DNA of 64,000 nt from Betaproteobacteria bacterium (GTDB lineage: Bacteria; Pseudomonadota; Gammaproteobacteria; Burkholderiales; Rhodocyclaceae), in NCBI GenBank assembly GCA_016705475.1, contig JADIYD010000014.1, forward strand, positions 62,001 through 126,000, given 5' to 3'. The position numbers were made by a program, and so were the translations under genes. Positions 8,846 through 16,846 of the stretch are shown here, piece after piece. The notes beneath the pieces were generated by a model that was not told the DNA's origin, ran no database searches, and was given only the letters and a program-made list of their open reading frames with translations. Position 1 is the first letter of the stretch; every line of letters starts with the position of its first letter.

Positions 8846-10342
8846 ATGAAGGATCTGGGAAGGGTTCGACGTTTGTATTACCGGGATGGCGTGTCGCTAT
8901 CTGAGATTTCAAGGAAGACGGGGTATAGCCGGAACACCGTCAAGCGCTGGCTACGGACACCGGAAGGGACGGAGCCGAAGTACGAACGGCAGAATCCGAA
9001 CATCAAGATTGCACCGTATGCGGCACAGCTCATCAAGGCGTTGCAAACCGATGCGCGCCGGCCGAAACGGGACCGGCGTACAGCACTGAAACTCTTTGGT
9101 GAATTGCAGGCGGCCGGATTCACCGGCACCTACTGCCGGGTCACCGAATTCATCCGGCGCTGGCGTGCAGACCGTGGGACAGCTGTTTGCAAAGCCTTCG
9201 TTCCGCTCCACTTTGAATTGGGTGAAGCCTTCCAGTTTGACTGGAGCGAAGAGCATCTGGTGATTGGCGGCGTCTGGCGCAAGATTCTCGCCTCGCATCT
9301 CAAGTTCTGCGCCAGTCGGGCCTTTGTGGTTCAGGCCTACCCGACCCAAGGCCACGAAATGCTGTTTGACGCCCACACCCGTTCGTTTGCTGCCTTGGGC
9401 GGCATTCCCCGACGGGGCATCTACGACAACATGAAGACGGCGGTCGATAAGGTGCAGAAGGGCAAATCCCGAATCGTCAATTCGCGCTTCTCGGCCATGG
9501 CCTCCCACTACCTGTTCGACCCGGATTTCTGCAATGTCGCCAGTGGCTGGGAGAAAGGCGTGGTTGAGAAGAATGTCCAGGATAGTCGGCTGCGGCTCTG
9601 GCAGGATGCCGGCAAGGAGCGTTTCGGTTCCTTCACCGAACTGAACGTCTGGCTGCTCGAACGCTGCCGCGGTCTGTGGCAGGAATTGCGTCATCCCGAG
9701 TATGCCGATCTGAGCGTGGCCGAGATGCTTGAGCACGAGCAACCGAGCCTGATGCCGATGGTCGCGCCCTTCGATGGTTATGTTGAAACCTTGGGCAAGG
9801 TGTCCAGCACCTGCCTGGTCACGCTGGATCGCAACCGCTACTCGGTACCGTGCGAGTTGGTTGGCCAGGGCGTCAGCCTGCATCTCTATCCGGAACGGGT
9901 GGATATTGTGGCGTACGACACGCGGGTGGCGAGTCACCCACGCTGCTTTGCCCGGCAACAGACGTGCTACGACTGGCAACACTACATTCCGCTGATTGAA
10001 CGAAAGCCAGGTGCCTTGAGAAACGGCGCGCCGTTTGCCGACATGCCGGACCCGTTGCAGCGATTACGCGGCTTGCTTCTGCGTCGTGAAAGCGGTGATC
10101 GGGTCATGGCCAAGGTGCTGTCGGCGATCGCGCAATTCGGCCTAGAGGCGGTGCTGGTGGCGGTTGATCTGGTCCTGGAGTCGGGCTTGCCGAGTGCCGA
10201 GCACGTCGAGAACATGCTCAATCGCTTGAAATCCGGACCCATGCCACCCCCAGTTGAGACAGCACTCACCGTCAGTGAAGCCCCTATTGCCGATACCGGA
10301 CGGTATGACCGTCTGCGCAGCGAGGTGACTGATCATGCGTGA
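8846..10342 (+). CDS. istA: IS21-family transposase IstA
   Basis: DDE transposase. The N-terminal HTH ('[20 protein letters not shown]') binds the terminal repeats. The rve catalytic core holds the Asp of 'FQFDWSEEH', the Asp of '[11 protein letters not shown]' and the Glu of '[10 protein letters not shown]'. A C-terminal Mu-type beta domain follows ('[20 protein letters not shown]'). ATG 8846 is preferred because AGGAG ends 9 nt before it; an in-frame ATG at 8837 directly abuts that AGGAG. The length of 498 residues is normal and the gene looks intact. It overlaps istB by 8 nt. Confidence 0.93.
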   Translation: MKDLGRVRRLYYRDGVSLSEISRKTGYSRNTVKRWLRTPEGTEPKYERQNPNIKIAPYAAQLIKALQTDARRPKRDRRTALKLFGELQAAGFTGTYCRVTEFIRRWRADRGTAVCKAFVPLHFELGEAFQFDWSEEHLVIGGVWRKILASHLKFCASRAFVVQAYPTQGHEMLFDAHTRSFAALGGIPRRGIYDNMKTAVDKVQKGKSRIVNSRFSAMASHYLFDPDFCNVASGWEKGVVEKNVQDSRLRLWQDAGKERFGSFTELNVWLLERCRGLWQELRHPEYADLSVAEMLEHEQPSLMPMVAPFDGYVETLGKVSSTCLVTLDRNRYSVPCELVGQGVSLHLYPERVDIVAYDTRVASHPRCFARQQTCYDWQHYIPLIERKPGALRNGAPFADMPDPLQRLRGLLLRRESGDRVMAKVLSAIAQFGLEAVLVAVDLVLESGLPSAEHVENMLNRLKSGPMPPPVETALTVSEAPIADTGRYDRLRSEVTDHA

Positions 10343-11132
10343 GCTGATGAGCGAGTTCAAGGAATTGCGGCTGCACGGCATGGCGGGGGCCTGGGAAGAA
10401 CTATCGGCCGACGGCGGTACCCGTATCGAAACGTCCCGCTGGCTGGTTGAGCATCTGCTGCAAGCAGAGCATACGGACCGCGTTATGCGCTCCATCGGGT
10501 ACCAGATGCATGCAGCCCGGTTTCCGGTGCACCGTGATCTGGCGGGATTTGATTTCGCGCAATCAAAGGTGGATCAGAAGCTGATTCGGCAACTGGCCGA
10601 CCTGTCCTTCACCGAAGAGGCACAAAACGTCGTGTTCATCGGCGGTACGGGCACTGGCAAGACACACCTCGCCACGGCACTGGGCGTCTCAGGGATTACG
10701 CGACACAGCAAGCGGGTTCGCTTCTACTCCACGGTGGATCTGGCCAATGCGCTGGAGCAGGAGAAAGCCGCCGGCAAGGCAGGACGGATCGCCTTGGGAT
10801 TGCTGCGCATGGATCTGGTGATTCTGGATGAACTGGGCTACCTGCCATTCAGCCAGGCCGGTGGTGCCTTGCTGTTCCACTTGCTGTCGAAACTCTACGA
10901 ACACACCAGCGTGATGATCACGACCAACCTGACGTTTGCCGAATGGCCGAGCGTCTTCGGCGATGCCAAGATGACGACGGCGCTGCTCGACCGACTGACG
11001 CATCACTGCCATATCGTGGAAACGGGGAATGAGTCGTTTCGCTTCCGGCACAGCACAGCAACGGCCAAGTCGAGGATCAAGGCAAGGGAGCAGAGCAAGC
11101 GGGGAAATCCACCGGAGGAGGACGCCTTCTGA
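10335..11132 (+). CDS. istB: IS21-family helper ATPase IstB
   Basis: AAA+ ATPase that helps IstA choose targets and assemble the transposition complex. Walker A is '[11 protein letters not shown]', Walker B '[12 protein letters not shown]', and sensor 1 lies at '[13 protein letters not shown]'. The length of 265 residues is usual for IS21 IstB. It overlaps the end of istA, the standard coupled arrangement. The C-terminus is basic ('[13 protein letters not shown]'). Intact. Confidence 0.93.
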   Translation: MRELMSEFKELRLHGMAGAWEELSADGGTRIETSRWLVEHLLQAEHTDRVMRSIGYQMHAARFPVHRDLAGFDFAQSKVDQKLIRQLADLSFTEEAQNVVFIGGTGTGKTHLATALGVSGITRHSKRVRFYSTVDLANALEQEKAAGKAGRIALGLLRMDLVILDELGYLPFSQAGGALLFHLLSKLYEHTSVMITTNLTFAEWPSVFGDAKMTTALLDRLTHHCHIVETGNESFRFRHSTATAKSRIKAREQSKRGNPPEEDAF

Positions 11133-11337
11133 TCGGGGCCGCGTTGGGAAATCCGTTCCGGACTTCGTCCTCCACGGCTTTCCCAACGCATTCATTGTGG
11201 CTCGGAAATCAGTTGTTCTGAGCTACACTTATCCACAAGCCAGCCTATGTCAGGTGGCTATCACGCCTGGTCAAAATTCAACGCGCACAGGTGGTCAAAT
11301 TTAAACGCGCGCCGACACGAATAAACACTCGAAATGG

Positions 11338-12420
11338 GTGGCAGTCAGCCTTTTTTTTGCACTAATTGGCGTATCCGCAAGCTCATGGGCTATTCAGTAC
11401 AAAATCACTGACATTGGACCATTACCCGGAATAACAACCACCTTACCTAGCCTGATAACTGGCATTAACAATTCTGGTGATGTTATTGGAAGGGCACCAG
11501 TTGGCGGTTCACCTTCGGCTCAAGTTAATGGTTTTATTTGGAACCAAAACGATGGGTTTTCGGATCTTGGTTGGCTCACTCCCTGGGCTATCAACGACCA
11601 AGGAAATATCACCGGAAATAATCCATATGGACAGGCATTCATTATTAGCGACAGCTCGTTACAACAACCTCCGACTTTGGTAGGTTCTTTAGTTGGCGCA
11701 CGGGGCATTAATGCCAGCGGCCAATTGGCTGGAGTGTGGGCGCAAGATGGCGCTTCCCCCCCTCAAGCCATTGTTCGGAGAAATGCGGACGACATTACAA
11801 ACTTGTCACAGCTTTATGGGGAACGTGGGTATGCATTCGATATCAACGATTCGGGAAGCGTAGTTGGCAGTTTGGGGAACCAAGGATATATATGGAACCA
11901 GGCAACAGGATTGACCTACATAGACATTCAAAAAACCGAGAGTACTGCCTGGAGCATCAATGAAAACGGACAAGTCGTAGGTTGGCTATCAGATAAAAGG
12001 AGTAATAGGCGCGGCTACTCCAGTTTTATTTGGCATAGAGGGCAACTCACAATTATTGATGATCTGAATAGCGAACAAAGTATGGCATTTGGTATAAACG
12101 CCTCGGGTCAGGTAGTGGGTACGCATCGAAATTTGCTTAATTACAACTCGATGGGTGACGCATATATATGGGATCAAGTCCACGGGATGCTTGACCTAGA
12201 CTCTTTACTAGTCGGCAGTGATCAATGGCAACTAAATGAAGCTAACGGAATAAATGATCTTGGGCAAATTGTCGGAACCGGGCTGCTAAACGGTCAGCGT
12301 CACGGCTACCTTCTAACTCCAATTTCTGAACCACCGATCTACGCATTAACCATGATTGCGCTACTAGCATTGCTATTCGGCGATTTTCCGGGAAAGAAAC
12401 GCATAGCCCCTGGGATTTAG
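11338..12420 (+). CDS. HAF-repeat surface protein with PEP-CTERM-like tail, 5' end cut by IS21
   Basis: The protein has a signal-peptide-like hydrophobic start ('VSLFFALIGVSASSWA'), then repeated motifs such as 'GINNSGDVIG', 'DINDSGSVVG', 'SINENGQVVG', 'GINASGQVVG' and 'GINDLGQIVG', the HAF extracellular repeat. The C-terminus 'SEPPIYALTMIALLALLF' plus GKKR resembles a diverged PEP-CTERM signal. Upstream of GTG 11338 the frame stays open (N-K-H-S-K-W) into the IS21 end and stops at 11302. The original start with its charged signal-peptide front was therefore probably removed by the insertion sequence. Base use is clearly more A+T-rich than the chromosome. Translation now depends on GTG 11338 without a good ribosome site; it may be dead. 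Confidence 0.7.
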   Translation: MAVSLFFALIGVSASSWAIQYKITDIGPLPGITTTLPSLITGINNSGDVIGRAPVGGSPSAQVNGFIWNQNDGFSDLGWLTPWAINDQGNITGNNPYGQAFIISDSSLQQPPTLVGSLVGARGINASGQLAGVWAQDGASPPQAIVRRNADDITNLSQLYGERGYAFDINDSGSVVGSLGNQGYIWNQATGLTYIDIQKTESTAWSINENGQVVGWLSDKRSNRRGYSSFIWHRGQLTIIDDLNSEQSMAFGINASGQVVGTHRNLLNYNSMGDAYIWDQVHGMLDLDSLLVGSDQWQLNEANGINDLGQIVGTGLLNGQRHGYLLTPISEPPIYALTMIALLALLFGDFPGKKRIAPGI

Positions 12421-12837
12421 CTGTAGAAACTGCGCATGATATCTAGTACATTTTTCGGATCAAAAAGCTGAATTGACTTATTTATTTGTCATATTTATTC
12501 TGATTTTTTTAGAAAATTTATATCGCACTTACGTGCGCTCCACCCCCTCCCCCCTTCCCAAAAACCCCCACCCCGGTTCGGAATTCGTTTCCCAATCCGG
12601 GTAGGAGACCCTTTTTCTGTCAGCGGTACGAATAATTTCGTTCTTCCCTGACCGACCCTCCAGCGCCACCTCCCGGTGGCGCAATGTTTTCTATTCTTGA
12701 ATTCTGATCTTCCACTGGCTTTCAGCCAGCGGTAATCCTTGTCCCATTCTGAGGCGCAGGTTTCCTGTGCCTCGAATCCCCGGCGTCCGTGCATCCCGCA
12801 CCGACGCTTTTTTGTTGTCCACTTATGGAGAATCACC
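12421..12837 (+). other. Untranslated region with four hairpins (leader of the 65-aa gene)
   Basis: No gene seen. The first 120 bases are A+T-rich remnants; then a C-rich tract (12541-12576). Four consecutive hairpins follow: 12663-12682 (8-bp perfect), 12715-12729 (CTGGC/GCCAG), 12751-12773 (10 bp with one G-U) and 12783-12807 (one mismatch) followed by six T, like an intrinsic terminator. The next gene starts 31 nt later. The arrangement looks like a structured, possibly attenuated leader. Confidence 0.55.
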
Positions 12838-13035
12838 ATGTCTATCAAATCTCAACCCGTTCAACTCAACACCACCTCTGGTAGCGATGAACGCCTTGTC
12901 AAACGCTGCGCGCTTGGCATCTTCCGTCTGGTGCGCGAGGTTGCCTCACATGCTCAGGAGGTGCCGGGCGTTGTCATGCAAGCTGCCGCCGACGTGCGTA
13001 CTGCGTGGGAGGAATCCTCCCGCCCAAACGTCTAA
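12838..13035 (+). CDS. Small element protein, 65 aa, unknown
   Basis: Short soluble protein ('LVKRCALGIFRLVREVASHA', then 'VVMQAAADVRTAWEESSRP'), probably helical. I do not recognise the family. ATG 12838 is preceded by TGGAGAATCACC, a context repeated before two other genes of this element, which strongly supports this start. It is followed 12 nt later by a small membrane protein, so the two probably form one transcript. Confidence 0.65.
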   Translation: MSIKSQPVQLNTTSGSDERLVKRCALGIFRLVREVASHAQEVPGVVMQAAADVRTAWEESSRPNV

Positions 13036-13047
13036 CGGAGGCCGATC

Positions 13048-13323
13048 ATGCTGACCACAGGATTCACGATCTTCCTTGGTGTTGCCCTGATACTGGCGAA
13101 ATTGCCCCGCCGGACGATGCTGCGAGTGCTGAAGCACGACTTGCTGCTGGACGTAGCTGTCTCACTGATTACCCTTCTGATTCACTGGGGTACGTTCAGC
13201 GGCGTGATGGCGGCGACCGTAGCCGGCCTGTTGACCAGCGTGGCGACCTCCACCCTCAAAAGGCTAGTTGGCTATATCGATGGCGACAAGTACTGGCCCG
13301 GACGTTTGCGTCTGGACGTCTAA
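13048..13323 (+). CDS. Small membrane protein, 91 aa, unknown
   Basis: It has an N-terminal hydrophobic segment ('MLTTGFTIFLGVALILAKLP') and two further hydrophobic stretches ('LLLDVAVSLITLLIHW', 'GVMAATVAGLLTSVATS'), then a basic/aromatic tail. An inner-membrane protein is likely. CGGAGG lies just upstream of the ATG. Paired with the preceding 65-aa gene. No function can be assigned; small membrane proteins of this type are common near ArdC and recombination genes in plasmids and ICEs. The 262 nt that follow (13324-13585) hold no gene I can support. Confidence 0.65.
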   Translation: MLTTGFTIFLGVALILAKLPRRTMLRVLKHDLLLDVAVSLITLLIHWGTFSGVMAATVAGLLTSVATSTLKRLVGYIDGDKYWPGRLRLDV

Positions 13324-13585
13324 GCCGGGAGCGGCCGCTATCGCGGCTGTTTCTCGCTGCGGCTGCCGGTGAAGCTGGCCGACACGCATTTCGCATCCTG
13401 CTGCGTGTAACGATGCGACTGCTCAGGTAGTTGGCTCAGATATACAGGTCGACGTTGCGACCCAGTCGCTTCTGTCGAGCTTGTGCCCGCTTCCTGACGG
13501 CGCTTGAATATCGCGCCCGGAGGACTTGGTACAGCTTAGCTGTACCGCTGGCAATGAGTGTGAGCAGCATTGGCCGTCCTTATCG

Positions 13586-13768
13586 TCAGGCCAATGCGTC
13601 TACGTTATTGCCAAGATGCGGTGGATTGCTTGGGATGGCCTGCAGCAATTGCAGCGCCGAATTCGCCTCAATATCCATCGCCTTCTTCAGTACAGCGATT
13701 TGTACCGCTTGTGCGGTCTCTACTTGTGACATCTCGGTTGCGACCGAGGCAATTGCGCCGACGTCCAT
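13586..13768 (-). CDS. yjfB: YjfB-family putative motility protein
   Basis: 60-residue protein beginning 'MDVGAIASVATEMSQ', with core 'AVQIAVLKKAMDIEAN' and tail 'LLQAIPSNPPHLGNNVDALA'. This is the conserved pattern of the YjfB putative motility family (PF14070). GAGGGA stands about 7 nt before the ATG on the minus strand. The family is usually chromosomal and its function is not well known; its presence in a mobile element, on the opposite strand to all its neighbours, is unusual. It could be cargo. Confidence 0.82.
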   Translation of the reverse strand: MDVGAIASVATEMSQVETAQAVQIAVLKKAMDIEANSALQLLQAIPSNPPHLGNNVDALA

Positions 13769-13891
13769 GGAAAGTCCCTCGTGATCTCACCGCCGGAATT
13801 CCGGTGGGTCAGTCATTAACGGCATTTTCCGGGCGAACTTGACTCGGGTTTGTAGCCGATTCCCTGTTTCATCCCTCTGTTGTACTCATGC

Positions 13892-13940
13892 CACCCCGCT
13901 CCGGCAGGCTGACTTCGGTCAGTTCTGTCGGTTCGGGGTG
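13892..13940 (+). promoter_or_regulatory. Three-tier leader hairpin of ardC
   Basis: CACCCCG/CGGGGTG (13892-13898, 13934-13940) encloses CCGGCAG/CTGTCGG (one G-U) and an inner CTGAC-TTCG-GTCAG with a stable TTCG tetraloop. It ends 22 nt before the ardC start. It probably controls or protects the message. Confidence 0.55.
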
Positions 13941-13962
13941 TGCACATTTCTGGAGAATCAAA

Positions 13963-14862
13963 ATGAACGACATTTATCAGAGCATCACCGACAAGATCAT
14001 CACCGAACTGGAAGCTGGCACCGCACCTTGGGTTCGCCCGTGGTCCAGCGAAGCTGATCCGTTTCCGCGTAATGCGCTGTCGAAGCGTCCCTATCGCGGC
14101 ATCAACACCGTGCTGCTCGGCATGGAGGCGCACTGCCGTGGCTATGCCTCGAACCAGTGGCTGACCTTCAAGCAGGCGCAGACGCTGGGCGGGCATGTCC
14201 GTAAGGGCGAACGCGCATCGACGATCATCTACTACGAGTCTCGAATGGTGGATAAGGACGATGCTGAGAATCTGGCCGATGGCAGCGAAGCTGAGAAGCG
14301 GTTTGTCCCGTTGATCAAGCTGTTCTCGGTGTTCAACGTCAATCAGATAGAGGGCTTGCCCGAGACCTATCAGGAAGCGCCAGCCGTTGATGCTGACTGG
14401 GATGCGTCGGTCACGGCAGAGAGGATCATGGAAGGCTCGGGGGCGGAAATCTGCCATCAGGGGTTCAAGGCCTTCTACTCACCGCCCAATGATCTGATCT
14501 ATCTGCCCAGCAAATCGTCGTTCGCTGATGCCTCGTCTTACTACAGTACGGCGCTACATGAGCTTTGCCACTGGACGGGGGCGACTACCCGGCTCGGGCG
14601 CAAGCTCGGACGGCGCTTTGGCGAGTCGGCGTATGCGATGGAAGAACTCATCGCCGAGATGGGGGCGGCATTCCTGTCGGCGCATTGCCGGCTCGACGGC
14701 AAGCTACAGCACGCCAGCTATATTGCTTCGTGGCTGGAGGTGCTGCACCGCGACAAGCGTGCCGTATTCGTCGCCGCTGCACAGGCGCAGAAGGCGGCGG
14801 ATTATCTGCTGGAGCACGCGGGCTTGATTGCACCGGCTGAGGCGATGCCGCTGGCGGCATGA
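13963..14862 (+). CDS. ardC: ArdC-type antirestriction protein with zincin domain
   Basis: 300-residue protein with an N-terminal ArdC/DUF1738 ssDNA-binding domain ('YQSITDKIITELEAGTAPWV', 'YRGINTVLLGM', 'QWLTFKQAQTLGGHVRKGE') and a C-terminal zincin-like metallopeptidase domain with the HExxH motif ('ALHELCHWTG'), followed by 'MEELIAEMGAAFL'. Plasmid ArdC protects incoming single-stranded DNA against host restriction. ATG 13963 is preceded by TGGAGAATCAAA, the element's repeated start context; a longer in-frame start at 13888 lies inside the leader hairpin and is unlikely. It fits a module for DNA entry or replication. Confidence 0.9.
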   Translation: MNDIYQSITDKIITELEAGTAPWVRPWSSEADPFPRNALSKRPYRGINTVLLGMEAHCRGYASNQWLTFKQAQTLGGHVRKGERASTIIYYESRMVDKDDAENLADGSEAEKRFVPLIKLFSVFNVNQIEGLPETYQEAPAVDADWDASVTAERIMEGSGAEICHQGFKAFYSPPNDLIYLPSKSSFADASSYYSTALHELCHWTGATTRLGRKLGRRFGESAYAMEELIAEMGAAFLSAHCRLDGKLQHASYIASWLEVLHRDKRAVFVAAAQAQKAADYLLEHAGLIAPAEAMPLAA

Positions 14863-15200
14863 TGATCCACAGATTCTGTGGATAAGTCTGTGCACTGCCC
14901 GTTGGCAGTCTTACATAAGACATTGCACGACAAGGCGTTAGCCACCCTGCCCACAAACTAGGCATATGGTTACAACCACAATCCCCACAACTTGGGTTTT
15001 GGGGGTTTAGGGGGTTGCCACCCCCTGAATAGCAATAACAAGACTGTTTGGCGACATTGATGCGGTCAATAAATCTGACAACGTCGCACCCCTCGCTGGC
15101 GCTTTGAGCCAGCACCTTTGACAAAGCCCGATCAGGCGACAGCCGGTCGGGCTTTGTCGTTTCTACCTTTCCCGTTTTATCCATCACATGGAGATTCATC
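14863..15200 (+). other. Non-coding region with DnaA-box palindrome, G-rich hairpin and sak leader
   Basis: No gene seen. Directly after the ardC stop is a perfect palindrome ATCCACAGA-T-TCTGTGGAT (14865-14883); its right half is part of TGTGGATAA (14877-14885), the complement of the consensus DnaA box. Further on are G-runs at 14994, 15001 and 15010, the last forming a hairpin AGGGGG/CCCCCT (15009-15026). Then come a CTGGC/GCCAG hairpin (15096-15112) and a perfect 12-bp stem (15120-15131 / 15147-15158) upstream of the sak start. It is a candidate replication origin or transfer site plus a structured leader. Confidence 0.5.
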
Positions 15201-15875
15201 ATGACTGACCAATCCAATACCTTCCGTTCCCTGTTCCAGATCGATGTCTCGAAGTATGTCGAGATGAAGGGACAGTTCTCGTACCTGAGCTGGCCGTTTG
15301 CCGTAGCGCAGTTGCGCCTGGCTGACCCGAATGCCTACTGGGAGGTCCGGCGCTTTGACGGGCTGCCGTATCTGAATACCGAGTTGGGCTACTTCGTTGA
15401 AGTGGCCGTAACCGTACAGGGTGTGACGCTCTCGCAGATTCATCCTGTGCTCGATCATAAGAACCGGCCAATCCTTGCACCGACGCCATTCGACATCAAC
15501 ACGAGCATCCAGCGCTCGCTGGTCAAGGCGATTGCCTTGCACGGCCTTGGGTTAAATATTTATGCGGGTGAGGATTTGCCTGATCTGAATGCGGGTGATG
15601 AACCGCCAAAACCCCCACAAGTTGCCGAGGAGCCAAAGCCCAAGCGGACTTCCAAGGTCACGCCGATGCCGATCCGGGACCAGCCGCCTGTGCCCGTTCG
15701 CTCGGACTGCCTGACTGACGCGCAGTTGCGTTTTGTTCGGCGCCTGATTTCTGAGACCGGATCGGACACAGATCAATTACTGGCCTACTTTGGCTTTGAT
15801 TCACTGGAGTCGATCCCCAAGGCCGAGGTCAATCGCGTCATCAAGGCGCTGGAATCCAAGCGGAGGGCTGCATGA
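15201..15875 (+). CDS. Sak-type single-strand annealing protein (DUF1071)
   Basis: 224-residue recombinase. The N-terminal 140 residues match the DUF1071/Sak group of annealing proteins (Rad52-like superfamily): 'KGQFSYLSWPFAVAQL', 'YFVEVAVTVQGVTLSQIHPV', 'DINTSIQRSLVKAIALHGLG' and 'YAGEDLPDL'. A Pro/Lys-rich linker and a helical C-terminus ('LTDAQLRFVRRLISETG') follow. Such proteins anneal complementary strands behind an exonuclease, here the overlapping next gene. TGGAGATTCATC precedes the ATG, the element's repeated start context. Found mainly in phages and in some ICEs and plasmids. Confidence 0.85.
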   Translation: MTDQSNTFRSLFQIDVSKYVEMKGQFSYLSWPFAVAQLRLADPNAYWEVRRFDGLPYLNTELGYFVEVAVTVQGVTLSQIHPVLDHKNRPILAPTPFDINTSIQRSLVKAIALHGLGLNIYAGEDLPDLNAGDEPPKPPQVAEEPKPKRTSKVTPMPIRDQPPVPVRSDCLTDAQLRFVRRLISETGSDTDQLLAYFGFDSLESIPKAEVNRVIKALESKRRAA

Positions 15876-16738
15876 TGAGCGCTATCGTCAAACTGGTTCA
15901 GGGTAGCCCTGAGTGGCATGCGCATCGTGCCAAGTATCGTAATGCGTCGGAAACGGCAATCGTGATGGGTGAATCGCCTTGGCAAACACCCTATCAGCTA
16001 TGGGAGTTACGCACTGGCCGGCGCCAACAGGCGGTGAATGCGGCGATGGCGCGCGGTACGGCGCTGGAGCCACAGGCGCGTGCTGCCTACGAGGCGCTGA
16101 CCGGGCATGTCATGCAGCCGCTGGTGCTGGTCGAGGGGGATTACTCGGCCAGTCTGGACGGCCTGACCTTCGAGGGTGATCTGCTCGTTGAGATCAAATG
16201 TCCGTACAAAGGCCAAGGCTCATCACTTTGGCAGCAGGTGGCGGCGGGAGAAATCCCGGCGCACTACCGGTGGCAGATTGAGCACCAGTTTATGGTGTCC
16301 AAGGCGACCAAGGGTCATCTGTACGTCTTTGACGGGACCGACGGGCTTTTGCTGGAAGTTACGCCCTGCCCTGAGCGTTGGCAGGCTATCCATGAGGCGT
16401 GGAACGGGTTTATGCGCTGCATTGAGACGGATACGCCGCCGGCGCTGACTGACCGTGACAAGGTCATCCGCAAGGATGCCGAGTGGCAGGTTGCTGCAGC
16501 GCAGTATGTTCAGCTCAAGTCTGAGGCCGAACTACTGGCCGGGAGGCTGGATGCTGCCAAGGAGGCGCTGGTGGGGCTGGCTGAGCATCCGAGTGAGGCA
16601 GGCTTCGGCGTCTCTGTTACACGCTACTGGAAAGCAGGCAACGTCGACTACAAACGAGTGCCGGAGCTGACGGGTGTAAACCTTGATGAATACAGGCAGA
16701 AAGGACGATTTGAGACACGGGTGAGTGTGGGGAAATAA
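15872..16738 (+). CDS. YqaJ-type recombination exonuclease
   Basis: 288-residue nuclease of the lambda-exonuclease/YqaJ family (PD-(D/E)XK fold). Visible motifs are 'GSPEWHAHRAKYRNASETAI', 'MARGTALEPQARAAYE', the catalytic Asp/Glu-x-Lys region 'ASLDGLTF..LLVEIKCPYK' and 'HYRWQIEHQFMVS'. It resects 5' ends to give single strands for the annealing protein. The start ATG overlaps the sak stop (ATGATG/TGA), so the pair is translationally coupled, the classical two-component recombination pair. Last gene before attR. Confidence 0.9.
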   Translation: MMSAIVKLVQGSPEWHAHRAKYRNASETAIVMGESPWQTPYQLWELRTGRRQQAVNAAMARGTALEPQARAAYEALTGHVMQPLVLVEGDYSASLDGLTFEGDLLVEIKCPYKGQGSSLWQQVAAGEIPAHYRWQIEHQFMVSKATKGHLYVFDGTDGLLLEVTPCPERWQAIHEAWNGFMRCIETDTPPALTDRDKVIRKDAEWQVAAAQYVQLKSEAELLAGRLDAAKEALVGLAEHPSEAGFGVSVTRYWKAGNVDYKRVPELTGVNLDEYRQKGRFETRVSVGK

Positions 16739-16768
16739 GCAATAACGCCCTGAAAAGCATTGATCAAA

Positions 16769-16792
16769 TTTGCTTACACCAATGCTTACACG
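16769..16792 (+). repeat. Putative integrase arm-type site, right
   Basis: TTTGCTTACA-4 nt-TGCTTACACG, the same length and orientation as 3700-3723; only the four central bases differ. It lies 54 bp inside the right core repeat. Confidence 0.6.
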
Positions 16793-16804
16793 AAACCTGA
16801 AATG

Positions 16805-16838
16805 AAAAGAGGTTACGGGCAAATTGCGCGTAACCTCT
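16805..16838 (-). terminator. Element-supplied terminator for tRNA-His
   Basis: A 10-bp stem AGAGGTTACG / CGTAACCTCT (16808-16838) with a T-run on the minus strand, directly downstream of the tRNA 3' end. It replaces the ancestral terminator left behind at 3491-3524. Confidence 0.75.
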
Positions 16839-16846
16839 TGAATTCA

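Larger units (their letters stand above)
8732..11317 (+). mobile_element. IS21-family insertion sequence
   Basis: About 2.6 kb with TGT...ACA ends. The left end carries two related repeats (8743-8758 and 8777-8792) and the right end two in inverted orientation (about 11267-11282 and 11291-11306), the multiple terminal transposase sites typical of IS21. It encodes istA and istB. No matching target duplication is seen: ACGCGCT precedes the left end and CGAATAA follows the right. Both flanking genes are cut, which points to an adjacent deletion or recombination between two copies. Confidence 0.93.

Noticed and set aside
11229..11237. TTATCCACA DnaA box
   Set aside because: A single box within the non-coding right part of IS21; probably chance. 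The palindromic one at 14877 was kept because of its context.
8725..11325. Target-site duplication of IS21
   Set aside because: I compared up to 8 bases outside both ends (..ACGCGCT and CGAATAA..) and found no match.
14994..15014. G-quadruplex
   Set aside because: Only three G-runs of three or more on this strand; a standard quadruplex needs four. The hairpin is a simpler reading.
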